Source: Zhengitettix transpicula (taxonomy: Eukaryota > Arthropoda > Insecta > Orthoptera > Tetrigidae). From it: a DNA stretch of 64,000 nucleotides. Below are positions 1 to 13,812 of this stretch, in pieces; positions within the stretch are counted from its first letter, which is position 1; each line of letters opens with the position of its first letter. The translations under genes and the position numbers were made by a program. Below the pieces are notes generated by a model that was not told the DNA's origin, searched no databases, and saw nothing but the letters and a program-made list of their open reading frames with translations. The DNA lies in the NCBI GenBank assembly GCA_037074705.1, contig CM073595.1, positions 49,781,639 through 49,845,638 on the forward strand, read 5' to 3'.

Positions 1-426
1 AGACGGCTACCTCTGGGGACGCATTTTCCAAGGTTCCCGCAAGTCGAGGCACCTGTTTTGAGAGGACTTGGGCATACGGTAAGAATTGTTCGCTGTTCCC
101 ATTGGAACAGTCGGGCCGGCTGCCTTCTAAACTTGTCTAGGCACGAAAAAGAGAATTCTGCGTCCCCACAACAAATTTCCCGCTATCGGAAGGGCGTGGG
201 ACGCGTACCAAATGCCCGACCTACCTGATGCAGGTTTTCTAGGGTTTTTCCTGCATCAGTTTTAGTGTAGGATCCTTAAACCATAGCCCGGGGGCTACTT
301 TCCTCTACCTTTCCGCATCCCCCCTTTCAAATCCCTTCCTATGGTATTAAAGGGGAGTTACCCTCATGTAGCATGTTACACTAAAAAAAAATTTAGTCTT
401 TCTCGGTGTAGAGAATTAATAAAGCA
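1..426. other. Intergenic; one dispersed repeat
   Basis: No gene seen. Positions 281-391 hold a dispersed repeat that recurs inverted at 36611-36742. Confidence 0.5.
281..391 (+). repeat. Dispersed repeat D1, copy 1
   Basis: About 110 bp running from a CCCGGGGGC-like segment through TCTACCTTTCCGCATCCCCC and ATCCCTTCCTATG to an A-run. A clear second copy lies reversed at 36611-36742, 36 kb away. The A-rich end suggests a SINE or LINE 3' end, but no A or B box was found. Confidence 0.7.
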
Positions 427-535
427 TTCTCGGGCTTCTAACCGAGTAAACAATTGTATTCGCGACGTTTCGATGGCAGTGAACGTCATCGAAACGTCGC
501 GAATACAATTGTTTACTGGGTTAGAAGCCCGAGAA
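427..535. repeat. Long perfect-type foldback (hairpin)
   Basis: Two 49-nt arms (427-475 and 487-535) are reverse complements with one mismatch, round an 11-nt spacer. The arms contain CGCGACGTTTCGATG. Weaker pairing may continue outward into an AATTAATAAAG / CTTTAAT pair. The surrounding ORF is a by-product. Confidence 0.9.
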
Positions 536-550
536 GACTTTAATCACTAA

Positions 551-3500
551 ATTAGTTTATTTCTGTTACCCTTCTATACATTAAAATACATTTCTGTTAC
601 AAATATTACCGTGCCGCTATTGAGATTAGAAAAAGTCTGGACAGTTAGATTTTAAATGTCAACAATAAATTGAAAGAATTGAGTCATTTTGACAAAAGAG
701 CTGGCATAAGCGAAGAAACATTATTTTCTCGGTCGTCATTAATTATAGATGAAATATGATAGAGTGTATATGGTTTCATATCATCTATTATAGATTAATA
801 GGATTCACTGTTCAATAAAGAATGGTCTTTACAAAAGATTAAGGTTATTCAGATGAGTTAATGTAATTATTGGTCTGCAGTCGACCGAGCGGCTGCCTGT
901 CCTGCCTGGCGCCACGCAGTTCCGCAAATCTGTCTAACGTCGGCTCGCTAAACGGCAACGCCCAGCGGTGACTGTGCAGCTTAAATAATTTTCTAAGTAC
1001 GTGGGAGCAGATGTCCAGATACGAGCTAATGGGGTAGGTTGGAATTCTCGCGAATCCTTTGACTGCGTAATACCAGTATTTATGCCCTCGGTGCCCAAGG
1101 TGCCCAGGGTGCCCAGTCATGGCGACGCAGGTATTATAGCCGGGCGGCACTTCAAACGGAAGCCAGCCTCAACTGCAGGAATAATACTTTTAAATGACCG
1201 CTTCTCCGCTAAGAAGTGTATACATGGCGACCCGCGCCGCTTTCACCAGACACTATTCCTCAATAGACTAATCATTATCCTCTAAGTTCATAAAGCGAAT
1301 GTGATTAGTGATTATGTTTAAAATTATAGGTGGCTGGCTCGCAGCCAAGGCCAATGTTGTTGGCTTGTTGTCGGACTAAAGCACTCTAATTGGACGGACC
1401 GCCAGTTGTTATTGGACGTGACTGGGCAACATCTCGCTACGCAATTACACAAACTTCATTGAGCACCCGCACCTTTCAATTAAGTGCACACTCATTCCGA
1501 TACGCGACAGCCGCTGCTCCGCCGGAGACAAGGGACTCCAGCTTTGTTTCCCTAAATTGGTCGATCAGACGTCGGGGAGAATCCCCAACACAAAGGCCGA
1601 GGCTTGCTGGAAGCGGCTCCAGGGCGTAGGAGTCACCATAATGGAAAGAAAAGCTATTACAGATTTTAATAATATTTTATGTTCGAGAAGTTTGTGTTGA
1701 GATAATTTGAATTGTATCGTTGGTGATGGAGATAGAAAAGTTGTTATTAAAATAAATACTAATTAAATTATGTATGTTGGTGGATCCCAGAAATAAACAA
1801 ATAAAAAAGTGAGTAAATTTTACTGTATTGGTTCTCAGACTTCAATATTCAGGTGAAAAAGCGTCATATAAAGTGCTACAACTATCTATAATATAATGCC
1901 CTGTGCATTCGCGTACATTTGGGTTGGTGTTCGGGTAAGCTCGGGTTAGTACGGAAAGAACGCGTCAACTGACCACTGTATAATACGTTTTGTCGCCACA
2001 GTTCTAAATTTTCCTTTGATGTTTTTTTTTTGTGACTATTTTGGTCTAAATAATAAGGAGGGAAAGAATGTGGAAACCAATTCCGACCACATTTAGAAAA
2101 AGGGATTGTGAACACTCCTGTTGGTGAAGGTCGACTAAATTCTTTCTAACCAGAGAATCCTCAAGTTCCTGCTTTCCCATCGGTGTCTTGACGTAGGTTA
2201 TTTTCCCCGTGGATTTTATAGTGCGTAGTGAGAGACAACGACCGGCAGTAACACAATTGTGTGGAGAAAAATGTTACTCGTCCACAATAAATTTGTGGAA
2301 TTCTGTATTCCCGCATCGCAGACGCGTGGATTGGAAACAAGTTTTGATTAAAACAATATGAACAGTCTTTTCAAATATTTAATTTATGCTATGTATACGA
2401 AAACAGATAAGTATTTTCCCATTCTTAATTTACAAAAGAAACGTATTCAATTTTTAGTTTTACCCACAGCCAGTGGAAGTCAAGAAAAATCTTCCACTAA
2501 ATGAAAAATAGCATAAAAATGGCCAATACGTCAAGAACAATTTTAAAATTAGATATTTGCTGCAGTGGTTATATTGAAATTGATACTAAAACAAATAGGA
2601 ACAAAATGACGTTTCGTCCCTAATTTGGGACTCTCAGGAGAACATCAGAGTATTTAAATAAGATTATGATGATTTTTTTGTAATAATTTGATTATAAAAG
2701 GTGCCAAGAAGATTTTGATTAAAATTTAAATTGCATCATGGCCTGGAGAAAATTATTCTCTACCATATTAAATATTATTCGAACCTATTAATTGTAGACA
2801 TTGGCACATTATACAATCAATTCAACATCATTGAAGAAACTTTTTATCACAAAAAATTAATCATTAAGGTCTCATCATTTCAACTATCACCTGATGATGT
2901 CCAAAGTTATGGACGAAACGTAGTATTTTTTTCGATTTGTATTAATTTCAAGGTCAGTGTAACTGGAGAAAAAAACTTTTAATATTAAACTTATTCTGAG
3001 TTATTGGCCTTTATATTTATTTATTTTGTTATTATTCGTCAGATAAAGAAAGTTTTGAAAAGTAACATTGTCCACATAATTAAATATTAGTAAACTGACG
3101 TTGTTGAAGTTAAAAATTACTTTGATTAATTGAAATCCTATTTTTTTCGTTTGGATAATCAAATATTTTTTTCTATTTTGCGAAGTTTTTTTGAAATTAC
3201 TAGCGTTTTTCTCGTTTTGTAATTGTTTATATTTATGTAGTACGTTTTATGATTTTTGTTATTCACATATCTTCTCATTGATGTAATTCGTCGTGTGCTT
3301 TCATTTATCTATGAAATTATATGTAAATCTGTATGGGGTTCAACCTATTTCTTCATTATAAGACTAATGGACTCCATAAAGACTAATACTCCGAAACATC
3401 CCACACTAAAGAAAATATTTAATTCCATTTCTAAGGTTATCGACGTATCCAAAACCGGAATGTTGATGGAGGTTTCCAATTATTTGGATCAAAATTACTT

Positions 3501-5038
3501 TAATGGTGTGATTAAAAGCTATACATCAACAAAGTAGCCATCAGTTTCGGGATAAGGAACATGCAGACGTGGGTGTTGCCTAATTACATGGTAGACTTTC
3601 TGTGATATGACTTTAAATATGGTTAAGCGACTCTGATGGCAGTCGAGTACAATCTACCGCCTTGAAAAGCGTGTGAAAATATTATGACGTTTTATCTGTA
3701 CAATCCGTAACCAGATGTTACATATTTGACGGCGGAATATGCGACCTTATTAACACGCACTTTTTGGGGTGAATTTCCGGTCGCTAAATTGCGGCAACAA
3801 AAGACCGGAAGCGGGAGTTTAATTCTGCCAGAAGGGCAGCTAATTAAAACGTCCAATTAACATGGGACACGCCGAGCATGAAATTCTGCGGTCGGAACTG
3901 CGTAGTCGGTCCGATCAGATGCAGGTGCCCATTGTAAATTGTATGCTAAATGAAAGTCAGTCGCCCATTTGTTGTGTGTGTCTACGAAGCCGTGAAGCGG
4001 CCGTGTCTTGCTTAATTACTCTTCCACCGTCTGTTTTACTCGCAGCTTAAGTGCTGACTGGTCTGAATTCGGTCACGGCGGTTTTCAGCTTACACGGAAC
4101 CTTGAGTTACGAGAACCCTTCCCGGCAACGTCGTAATGAGATGGAAACATTCACATTTATAGTTTAACTTTAATGACAATGGTGTGTGAATGTTGATGTG
4201 CTTTTAGCTACTTGAGAGGAGGAAATGGTGTGTGAAATCGCGGGAGAATACGAAAATAAGACGGCTGGAGGTTAGCGACGAACGACAAAAATACGACAAT
4301 GGGGAATGACATTCGATAATTGAAGGTAAGGAGAAAGGTAAATCAGAAGTATGGAAATGGTTATATTATTCACTGATACCGTCAGTACTCCGCTGAAACG
4401 CTTTAAATTGTAATGACACGAGAGTAGAAACTGTTACCATACCTGTCGTATTGTAACACACAGGAGTCAAAACAGAAACGTAAACAGGAAGTGGTCCAAA
4501 CGAATTTCAGGAGGAATCGGTGAAGTGGAAACTGTTATAAAAATTTTCTAGGCATTATTTTAAAATAGCCTGAACAAAAAATTCACTAGTATTTAGCTAA
4601 TGGATTGCAAGAAATAATTGAAAGGTTAGGAACAAAGCGGAAAATTCATGTTTACTCAAAACCAGCCGGAAATGGGAGCTTTGGAAGCGCGAGGTTATAG
4701 ATATCAGCATTTTGGGAGAGGACAATAAATAGAAAAAAGTCAGGAACTAAGTACAAAAAATTATTTACCACGTATATACCAGTGTTAATCAGAAAAACGT
4801 GAAATCATCTTCGACGCCGACGACATCTCACCAGGGTTAACGTTCAAGCAGGATGACGTCTGAACGTTTACCGTGTTCATATTTATCTTGTCGTCCTACT
4901 TTGTTAATTTAATTATCTCAAAACTGTTCCAATTGACAAACGACGACTCTGAAATGTTCATTTAATGTTTAAATATTATTGTAACACCATAAAATCCTGA
5001 TATCCAAACACCATCCGGTAAGTTCAATTTCAATTAAA
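551..5038. other. Intergenic, no recognised gene
   Basis: Mostly AT-rich. Somewhat higher GC at 880-1280 and 3600-4090 without coding signal. A weak palindrome lies at 745-805. The 93-codon ORF at 3256-3537 has no recognised domain and sits in AT-rich DNA. Confidence 0.4.
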
Positions 5039-5890
5039 TCTTCTTCGTAAAATAAATAAAACAGTGTTTGTTAGATTGAATGTATGCATGTAAGAGCCGC
5101 AAACAAATATACTCCCGTGGATCAAAATTCATCAATTTTCGTACACGTATCCTTTGCGACCAGGAAACAAACACTGTCGGGGTGAGACACGTCTACGAAC
5201 CCAGCAGGAGCGGTGAAAGAAATATTCAAACATGCTAAAGAAAAGAGATTGATAGTGTTTCAACCGATGTTACCTGTGTATAATTTCAATCCCTTACAGC
5301 ATGGGAAAGGAGCACCCTTAGGGATGGAGGGGCGTTACAAGAAAATACCGCGAATACAACAGGGGCGGGGGTGGAAGTTTTCAAACATGTCAACCGGCGT
5401 CGAATAAATATTTTTCGGAGTCAATTAGATTCATAATATTTTTCTACATGTTTTCTGTGTATAATTTCATCCCCTTTCGGTTTGGGTGGGGATCATCCTT
5501 AAAGGTGGGGGAGGAGCGGCATTACATAAAAATAACGCAAAACACAACCGAGATTATAGTCTAATTCGGGCTTATGTCATAATCACTCATTATTAGCGCT
5601 ACTGATTGTAATTATGGCATTCAAATTGCCGTTAAACCTCCAGGGACGGTGGTGTAAATTTTCAAACCTGCAAATACGGTTGTTATTTGCGTTGAATAAA
5701 TATTTTTCAGGGTTAATTTCATTGATAGTATTTCTACCTTTGTTGTTTGTGTATAATTTCAACCTCTTTCGACATGGGAGGTGAGCACTCTTAGGGGTAG
5801 GTGTGGAGGGGCGTTACATAAAAATAACGCAAAAGCAAATCGGGGGTTATGGGCATATGACAACCCGGGCAACGCCGTGCGCCCAGCTAG
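5039..5890 (+). mobile_element. Helitron-like nonautonomous element, copy H1
   Basis: The 3' end carries a GC-rich hairpin (GGGCAACGCCGTGC) and terminates in CTAG followed by T, the layout of a Helitron 3' terminus. The 5' side has a TC after A and an AATAAATAAAACAGTG head shared with the other copies. The body repeats GTGTATAATTTCAA and GTTACATAAAAATAACGC. The exact 5' end is less sure than the 3' end. Confidence 0.7.
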
Positions 5891-7489
5891 TATTATAATA
5901 AAAATCGACTGCAATGAATACGGTTCTAATTAAATAATCATAAAATGGAAAAAAATTCTCTGAATGAAAATTATGTTAATTGGTAATTTTATTTTAACTT
6001 GTTTTATGTATATTTAAATAAATTAATTTTAATAATATAATTCATTTAACATAATCAATAATCTCAGAGAACTCTCCTTTGTGAAAAAACCATCTGTAAG
6101 GAATAATACTATAACTTATGAACACAAATACTAAGATACACTATGCTGCTTAAGTAATCGTTTAATGATTTACCTTTCTGATTGCTTGCCATAGGAATCT
6201 TACTTCTTTTTAGGGCCACGGTGGGCAATTGCGGATCTTCGTTGAGTTAAAATGTTACATTTTCATATTTTGTGAAATCATTTATTGTGAAATTATTGAA
6301 GATGCATTTTCTAATTTCTGAAACAATATTTACTGAAAACGCGGCTGGGGAATTGGAGTTATTAGAGATGAAAGGGAATCAGGCGTTGCAAAATACCGCA
6401 CAATGGCTTCTTCTATGACTGAATTTTGGAAACTCGTGCCTCAATCAAAATATCCTAATTTATAGAAAGCTGTTTGTCGTCTATATTTGATATTTGGTAC
6501 ATCATATTGCTAGGAATCTTTGTACTCCATAATGAAGTTCGTGAAGTTCACATTCGACCAATCATCATCGTACGGAATTTCTGCTTCAAGAAATTTTACC
6601 ACAAATTTCAAAATTTCGTAGTTGGATTTTATTATTGTTTTTATTAAAAAATATATTTTCAATATCTTTGAATTTTATTTCTAAAATTTTGAAACAATTA
6701 TTTTCTTTTCATAATTATTTTTTATGCGAGAAAATATTCAATTACTTTAAATAATTTTTTTTAAATATTTTTAAGGTATAAGAACGCGAATTGCAACTCC
6801 GTTTGGCCTGATATAGTGTCTATGGAGTATAAATTAATGCTAACACAATAAAATCAATTAATTCTTGCAGAACCGTACAGCAACGAATGTAATTTTCGTT
6901 TTTACGAAAACAAGGAAAAATTTTATGAGTATTATTTATAAAGATGGTTCATTTGTATCGGGTAGAATGATGAAGTCATACCGACGTGCCTCTATCACGA
7001 AATCACTCATGGAGGGTGGGAAGCCTGAAAAAGTACCCACAATACGAAACAATCACCTTCGACAAATCGAATTTTTGTCGAAAAAGGTAAACGAGCACAA
7101 ATAACGGCTACGTGGATAATCGATGCTCATAAATGTTCTTTAGTTTGGCGCTGGACTGACTGCTTTCATAACTCTGACGGTATTTATACGTTAATAACTC
7201 GCGCCGTCGTTAAATACGTCGGTCATTTTTACGGTGCTCGGACAAAAAGCGGGGAAACAAAAGAGGCAGCACTGTTTGCTGTGAAACAATTGTATCTGGC
7301 AGTAAATAAACTCGTCAGTTCCTTTCTTATCGAGACTTCAACGTAGTGCTAAACAGCCTTTCTTTCCTCACAAGCAGACTTTGCTGCACACTCGCGCTGG
7401 TCAGTCAATAATTGTTTCCTCATTTTCCTTTCAAATCTGAAATGGCTGCACGGTACAGCCGATGGCGTACGTTTAGCGGATAAAACGGC
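5891..7489. other. Intergenic, AT-rich, no recognised gene
   Basis: Very AT-rich, particularly 5920-6060 and 6600-6780. The ORF at 6865-7104 has no domain. Nothing else supported. Confidence 0.4.
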
Positions 7490-8215
7490 GACGTTTGAGA
7501 GGAATCAAACCATGAGGATCATCAGACAGCTAGGTATTGGTAACGACGTTCCGAATATACGGGACATTACAATATATATTTTTATCGGCACAATTAAATG
7601 TTCTTCCGTTTAAGTGTAGTATTTTTATCTTCTTTTGGTAATTTTCTACACAGGGGACCGAAAAACACATAATTTTGAGAGGAATCAAGTGAAAGAGTCA
7701 TGAGGATTATCAGACAGCCAGTAATTGGTAACGACGTTCCGGATATATGGGACATTACAATATATATTTTTATCGGCACAATTAAATGTTATTCCGTATA
7801 AGTGTAGTATTTTTATCTTCTTTTGGTAATTTTCTACACAGTGGACCGAAAAAGTCATAATTTTAAGAAGAAACAAGTGAAAGAGTCATGAGGATTATCA
7901 GACGACGTTCCGGATACACGGGACATTACAATATATATATTTTTATCTGCACAATTAAATTTTATACCGTTTGTGTGTAGTATTTTTATCGTCATTCAGT
8001 AATTTTCTAGACAGTGGACCGAAAATAATGGTGTCATTATTTTGAGAGGAATCAAGTCAAAGAGTCATGAGGATCATCAGACAGTCAGGTATTGGTAACG
8101 ACGTTCCGGATACACGGGACATTACAGTATATATTTTTATCGGCACAATTAAATGTTATACCGTTTAAGTGTAGTATTTCTACACGGTGGACCGAAAAGA
8201 AAGGTTCATTATTTT
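7490..8215 (+). repeat. Tandem repeat, about 180-188 bp unit, four copies
   Basis: Units start with ATGAGGATCATCAGACAG or a close variant at 7512, 7700, 7888 and 8067, giving spacings of 188, 188 and 179 bp. Each contains GGTAACGACGTTCC, GGGACATTACA, TTTTTATCGGCACAATTAAA and a GTGGACCGAAAA-like end. Unit 3 lacks a short stretch before GACGTTCC, and unit 4 lacks part of its second half. The two minus-strand ORFs here are repeat translations. Confidence 0.92.
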
Positions 8216-10781
8216 ATTGAGTTTCGTGGAAGTATGCGTTACGGTCAGATTCTCGAGGTAAAAAAACAAAGGAATGCTCACTTGCGTATTGTAATGGTAT
8301 CGAAATAGAAAATGTGACTCGGGCGTGAAAAACGCAGTCATCTGACAGTAAATTAGTTTACTCCCACGTCTTTTTAATTATTTACTACATCGAGTGATAA
8401 AAACGAGTATTCTGAACATTCCCAAGAGTGAAATACTTAGTGTTCCGATAGTTAAATTTTACATAACGAACACATTTACCGGCCAAGCGTATCATTTACA
8501 TATTCAAACGCAAACGAACCGGCGATTAATAAAAGCCGCATGCGTTCGCGATTCAGATAGCAGTCACAGTTGTCGAAAATTCGGAACTGGAAAATTCATT
8601 ACCGACAGCGCTTACAAAACCTCGCGATTTATATTAAAAAAACACTGCTGTTTGCGAAGGCGATAAAAACTAGACACCGACGCGTAATCCTCCGGATCCG
8701 GGACTTGCAGATAATTCGTCGTCGTCGCCCAAACCTGCCGCCCATCAATCCCGTGGCGACGACGAATTTCTCTGGAACTGGAGTTATCTCCCGCTGCAGG
8801 ACAACTCACAAATTGATACTTTGAAATCCCTTCGTAACTCGCGGCGCGTCTTTGGGCCGAACACCTGGACCTCTCATTATGCAGCTGTCAGTCCGGTTTC
8901 ACTGAACCACACTTACATTGCGAGATTCACGGGACACACAGCAATTAACAATTACAAAATGGAAGCACTGAATACGATTTCATAGCTGAAACAGTTCAGT
9001 TGGTTTTCGGTCCATATGAAATGACCCCTAAGATAATATTAGTGCACTGATTGTACACTAGACCTTGTGTTACTGTCCTGATCATCCTCTTGGATCTTAT
9101 AATTTCGTTGGTCCATTTTCGATGCAGTCCAAATTCACTCATGTTTTGCAACAGTCTGTTTTACAAATCAGGGAAATTTAAGTGCATTGGTTGAAAGAAG
9201 TAGGCAATGTAGATAAGTCGCTCAATAAGGTAATTGCGCTACAGCTTTTAACAAGAAATCTCAAGGCGAATAGGTAGTAACTAAAAATAAACGTCCAAAA
9301 TTGCCGAAGAACGTAATTGATCCATTGGTTTTCCGGTAGCTTGCTCCGAGCGTAGAACTTTCATTTATTTTTCCACGTTCCCTTCGTAACAATGAGAGCC
9401 GGACACACCTGTTACTTGTGGGGCATCCTGTGCTGACATATGGCGCGCATTTAATTGTCTTAAGGTTACTCAGGTAATTAGTACTAAATGCAAGTTGCTG
9501 CTGCATTTATGCATGTAGCGAGAGAGGCGCGAACCTGTTCTCAATTATATATACATATATGCAGCTCTAAATGGCACATACATTAGTCTAATATAATTGC
9601 TGGTTGGCTGCTTTAAAAGTCCGTGACTGTCGTATTTTTTAATCATGGGGTTCCCGGTGGCAGAGTCGATTCCAGATAAGATAGCGCCTACACCACAAAA
9701 TTCACCTACAGATCAGACACCCACAAAAAAGAACTTTCGGTCCACTAAAAATATAATTGCGAGTTAAATTACTTTCTTCCCTTTCATAACCATCGCATAA
9801 TGACGCTCAATTGTCAGTATAATCGAACTCACTTCATCTGGAGATACGAAGTAAGCAAGATTTGAAATGTATCTTAAATTGCCATCAAATTAACGATTAT
9901 GGTTCCAAGAGAACGGAAAACGAGCAGCAACATTTTGCTGTAATTTTAGATTATAAACTGTCACGACAGACCATCGACATAAATTATTGCGTCTCTCAAG
10001 ATTACAACTACGAGTCAGTTCGTTGAAAAACTTCTTCAATTATTTGTTTGCGCTTGCAAAAACTAGTCTCGTAAATCATTTTGCAAAAGAAAATTTAATC
10101 GACTAAAATTCTTAAACTACGCAAATGGTTTAATATGCAGAATAAATTTAAGTGAAATTATAAAATATACTTAAATACAATAAATTGTATTTCGTGTTTC
10201 TATTTTTTACGTCGTAAACAGGAACTTTAGAGCGATTTTGGAGAACCTGTACGTAAATAAGGTTTTTACCTATAGTTTCAAACAATAAAAATATGTCTTT
10301 ATATTTTCTTCCGCATTCTGATGAGGAAACAAAGTCATGGATTTAATAAATGAATCTCGGATTAGTAACCGGGTTAAATTTTTGTCAGAACACGTTTCCG
10401 CGTTCATCATCGCCGTCATCAGGTAGACTGGAGTGGCGAGATATTTCCATTCTACTTATACCGGTCAGTGGCTTCCAATATTGAAAGGAGGGTTCCGAAG
10501 TGAAGTTTTTTGTTTGGTTAATAGTGGTAAAAGCGGGAACGTTGTATTCTAACAAAAATTTGATCCGGTTGATAAATCGAAAATCATTTATTAAATTGAT
10601 TGGCTTGGAAAGCCTATGTTAATGTAGGATGATTTGTCTCTAAATGAAGAATGTACGAACAGGAACTGGCTGTTAAGTATTGCCCGTGAAATATTTTGAT
10701 GAAAGAAAACCGTGGCTCACGACTATTAGAATGCACTTCATTACGCAGTTCATCAGTCAAATTAAGATATATTATTTAATA
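8216..10781. other. Intergenic, no recognised gene
   Basis: Overlapping ORFs on both strands at 8394-8824 and 9261-9506 show no domain. One 29-nt CTGATGA...GAAAC motif lies at 10394-10422 on the minus strand. Confidence 0.4.
10394..10422 (-). ncRNA. Hammerhead-core-like 29-nt motif, single copy
   Basis: Read on the minus strand: CTGATGA, then 17 nt with a weak GCG/CGC hairpin, then GAAAC. Same length and layout as the motifs in repeat families A and B. Stem I and a cleavage site were not identified, so function is speculative. Confidence 0.25.
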
Positions 10782-11501
10782 CTAGCTGGGTGCCCGGCGT
10801 TTCCCGTGTACATATTTACATAAACCAAAAAAACTATTTCATTATATATTAATCTTTAGTCAACCTACATCTAACTGTTCATACTGTCGACCGATAGTGC
10901 ATTAATTGAATAGCTGTAAAATACATTTAATTTTATTGTATCAATCCCAGAAAACATACCTTCGAAATTCTTCTCAAATATACTCCTCGAGTAATGCAGG
11001 ATATAATTGCCCCTTAGTCTTCAGACATTACGAAAGATTAAATTTAATAAATTGTTATCTACATTCACAATCTAAACAAACGGTCGCCACACTGGAGTCA
11101 CTAATATGGCTTTAAAATTAACTTACATTTTCCGTAAGGATCGTAAGGAATTTCATATTGTTTTTTTATAATCATTCGATGGAGTATTGCTGGCTAAAAT
11201 TAACCTTTTTATTGAATGGAAATATTTATGCTTTATTTCATTACGGAAAAAGGAACTATTTCCATTCGTCGCGTAGTAACGTCTCTCGCTGTCCCGTGAC
11301 GTCATGGTCTCTTGGCGCGCAGTAATTTAACACAAATTATAAAGTTTTTCAATTGTAATTCTTTTCACAATTATGCTAGGGGTTTCTCGCCCTCACAGTA
11401 CCGTTTCTCGTGTTTTGAAAATTATGTGTACCAATTTTTGTTGCAATCTGTCCACGCGTATTAACGTAAATACATACATACATCCTTTTTTATTATATAG
11501 A
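10782..11501 (-). mobile_element. Helitron-like nonautonomous element, copy H2
   Basis: On the minus strand it runs from TCTATATAATAAAAAAGGAT to the terminal CACCCAGCTAG, 720 bp. It is preceded by A and followed by T, so it sits exactly between A and T with no target duplication. The 3' end has CGGGAAACGCCGGGC as an imperfect hairpin 10 nt before CTAG. Shares its 5' head with copy H8. Confidence 0.82.
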
Positions 11502-13612
11502 TAAAATGTATACATATTACAAAATTTACTATTCATTCAAAAATTTTCTGACGTGACATCGTGTCTGACCGTTAATGTCCGTCTCCCAGCTGCGAGGCTT
11601 TATCACGGTTCTCCCGCGATGTAACCAATACAACATTCGACTGTGAGGGGGGCGCCTCCTGGTTGCATACTTAAAGGGTAAATTGTTGTACGAAAACGTG
11701 GCCGGACGGACCGCGATGGACACTTGTATAAACACGATTCACCTGAGACTTCTACCACGCACTTCACATAGCACAGACACTAGAAATGCGAGACAACTAA
11801 CTCCGTTTCTTTAGACATGGATACCTGACAAAGAACCCGACCACTCCGTTTTTCAGTGAAAATCGCCAGACATTGTTTAATAAATTTTAATCTCTGGCCT
11901 ATAATCTTTGATTGATTTGGTGTTTTTAACTGCTCTTAAATTAAAATCGAATGCAGGTATTGTTTGATATTATTACGGAGTACACTGGCCAATTTCTGTG
12001 ACATGGCATTTTCCGCCAGTCACAAGTTGATCAAATATGAAATGTGTAAAGTAGTTTATTTCGTAAAGGCAATCGAGGGGTCAAAGACGATCACGTCTAA
12101 GTGCAGTAGCTGATAGAGAAATTATCTTTCTGCATGCAACACGTGATTTTATCATTTTCGATTTGTTTTATAAAATAAAAAACAAGGAAGTAGCATTAAC
12201 GTCAAGTACTTGGTCACTGTTTAGTTGGTTGCGATAATACTAAGTGGGACCATATTTCATTATAATATGCGGAAGAAAGATTATATTGTAAGAGGTATTG
12301 GAGGATTATCGCTGACGCATTACCACTGGTGTATTGTTAGTTGCGTAAGAGGAATAGAAATTAAATCATGGACGATGGGTGAAGAGTTTATGGAGGTCTT
12401 TTAATGTCGATGTTGGAGGAAAATAAAATGGTCTGTATGTTGATTAAATTAATTTAAAAAGGCCATGGGGATTGTATGAGAGATTATTAAAAATAAGTGG
12501 TTGGTTTAAAATAATTTATGTTTTTATGTTCATGAGACTTAAAATATTGATTTTTTGTTTGCATAAAATTTGTTTTAATTCTATTATGTCCGTTGTATGT
12601 TTACCCCGCGTATGTGTATTGGGGAAGATATGCCAGATGATGACGTCATGTTGAGCCTAGCTGGAAACCAGCAGCCCAGGCGCAAACTCCTGAGATCAAC
12701 CCCGAAGCCTTGAGTGCTGTAGTATCTGGGTATCGTTCAACAAAAATAAAAACAATCAACAATATAAGTGGTGAATTCTGTTTGATTGTTAACCCTGAAC
12801 CCTGTGTGAGAATACGAGAGTATCATCTTCAGTTTTATAAAAGAGATTTAAAAGTGAATATTGGTGTATGTTGAATTTTGCGGGGCATTGGTTAGCTGAA
12901 GACGTAGCTAATATGGTAAATTGAGATTTTTTTTGTTTTAAATATTGTGTTGGAATTTTTTTCTCGAGACATTCGCTAATTAAGTATTTTTTTTACCCAC
13001 CGCAGCATATTTAGTCGTGCTATTATTTCTTTGCCTTTATGAAATTAATGTTCTATAAATAACTTTAGTGTGTCTGCAAGTGTTCGTAAATGAGTAAATT
13101 ACACTGGCCACTTAAACGGCTTAAAGCGTTGTGTGGTTTACAATGGGAAAGAAACAAATGATTGCTATACGGCGTCCCCCCTTTTCAATTGGATTTGATG
13201 TATATTGTTATAAAACGAGCGCTGTTAAAGCCACATAATGTTGAGGCAGTATTGCGTAACGTAAGTTGGTAGTTAATTGTAGCGGCTTCCGGTCGTGGCT
13301 ATGGGCGACAGGAAAGGGTAAACCACAGGCCACCCGCGAGATTCGTACGGCTTTCCCCAGACACGCTTCTCACAAATACGACAGAAAATACTACACATTT
13401 TAGATTGGCAAGACATCTCCAAAAATCTCGGCATTTAGATTTCCTCAAGGTGCAGAGGGGAATACGAATGAGCTGCTAAAGAAACGTTCGAAGGCTGTAA
13501 CAATCAAGCTTTCTTCACATACCACGATACAAGTAATATTAGAAAAGTAACGTAATGTTTTGAATAATTCCATACAGCTAAATATAATTACTCCATACAT
13601 TATCTCTCAAAC
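11502..13612. other. Intergenic, no recognised gene
   Basis: AT-rich with short chance ORFs (11529-11735, 12472-12654). Nothing supported. Confidence 0.4.
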
Positions 13613-13625
13613 AGTACTCTAAGAT

Positions 13626-13798
13626 GAAAAAATTTACGTCTGATTGAAAATAATGAATAAGAAAATTGTTTTGAGTGTTGTCAACTGACCAGTTCAGTTG
13701 TGTCGCTCTACGCTCTTCTTAGCACCTGACGAAAGGGACAAGGATCCCAGAAACGTTGTGTGGTATTTTTGTCTGTATCGGCTACCTTTTTATTCACT
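13626..13798 (+). mobile_element. Palindromic repeat family B, copy B1, with 14-bp flanking direct repeat
   Basis: The 14-mer CAGTACTCTAAGAT occurs at 13612-13625 and again at 13799-13812, on each side of a segment that begins AAAAAATTTACGTCTGATTG and ends after GTCTGTATCGGCTACC. The segment holds GGATCCCAGAAACGTTGTG, shared with B2 and B3. The flanking repeat looks like a target-site duplication. Confidence 0.8.
13726..13754 (+). ncRNA. Hammerhead-core-like 29-nt motif in B1
   Basis: CTGACGA, 17 nt with GGGA/TCCC able to pair round CAAGGA, then GAAAC. This resembles the hammerhead core order (CUGANGA, stem II, GAAA). Flanking stem I pairing was not found. Confidence 0.3.
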
Positions 13799-13812
13799 CA
13801 GTACTCTAAGAT

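Noticed and set aside
7490..8215. CRISPR-like array
   Set aside because: The 188-bp units repeat end to end without short repeats and unique spacers, and the DNA is eukaryotic.
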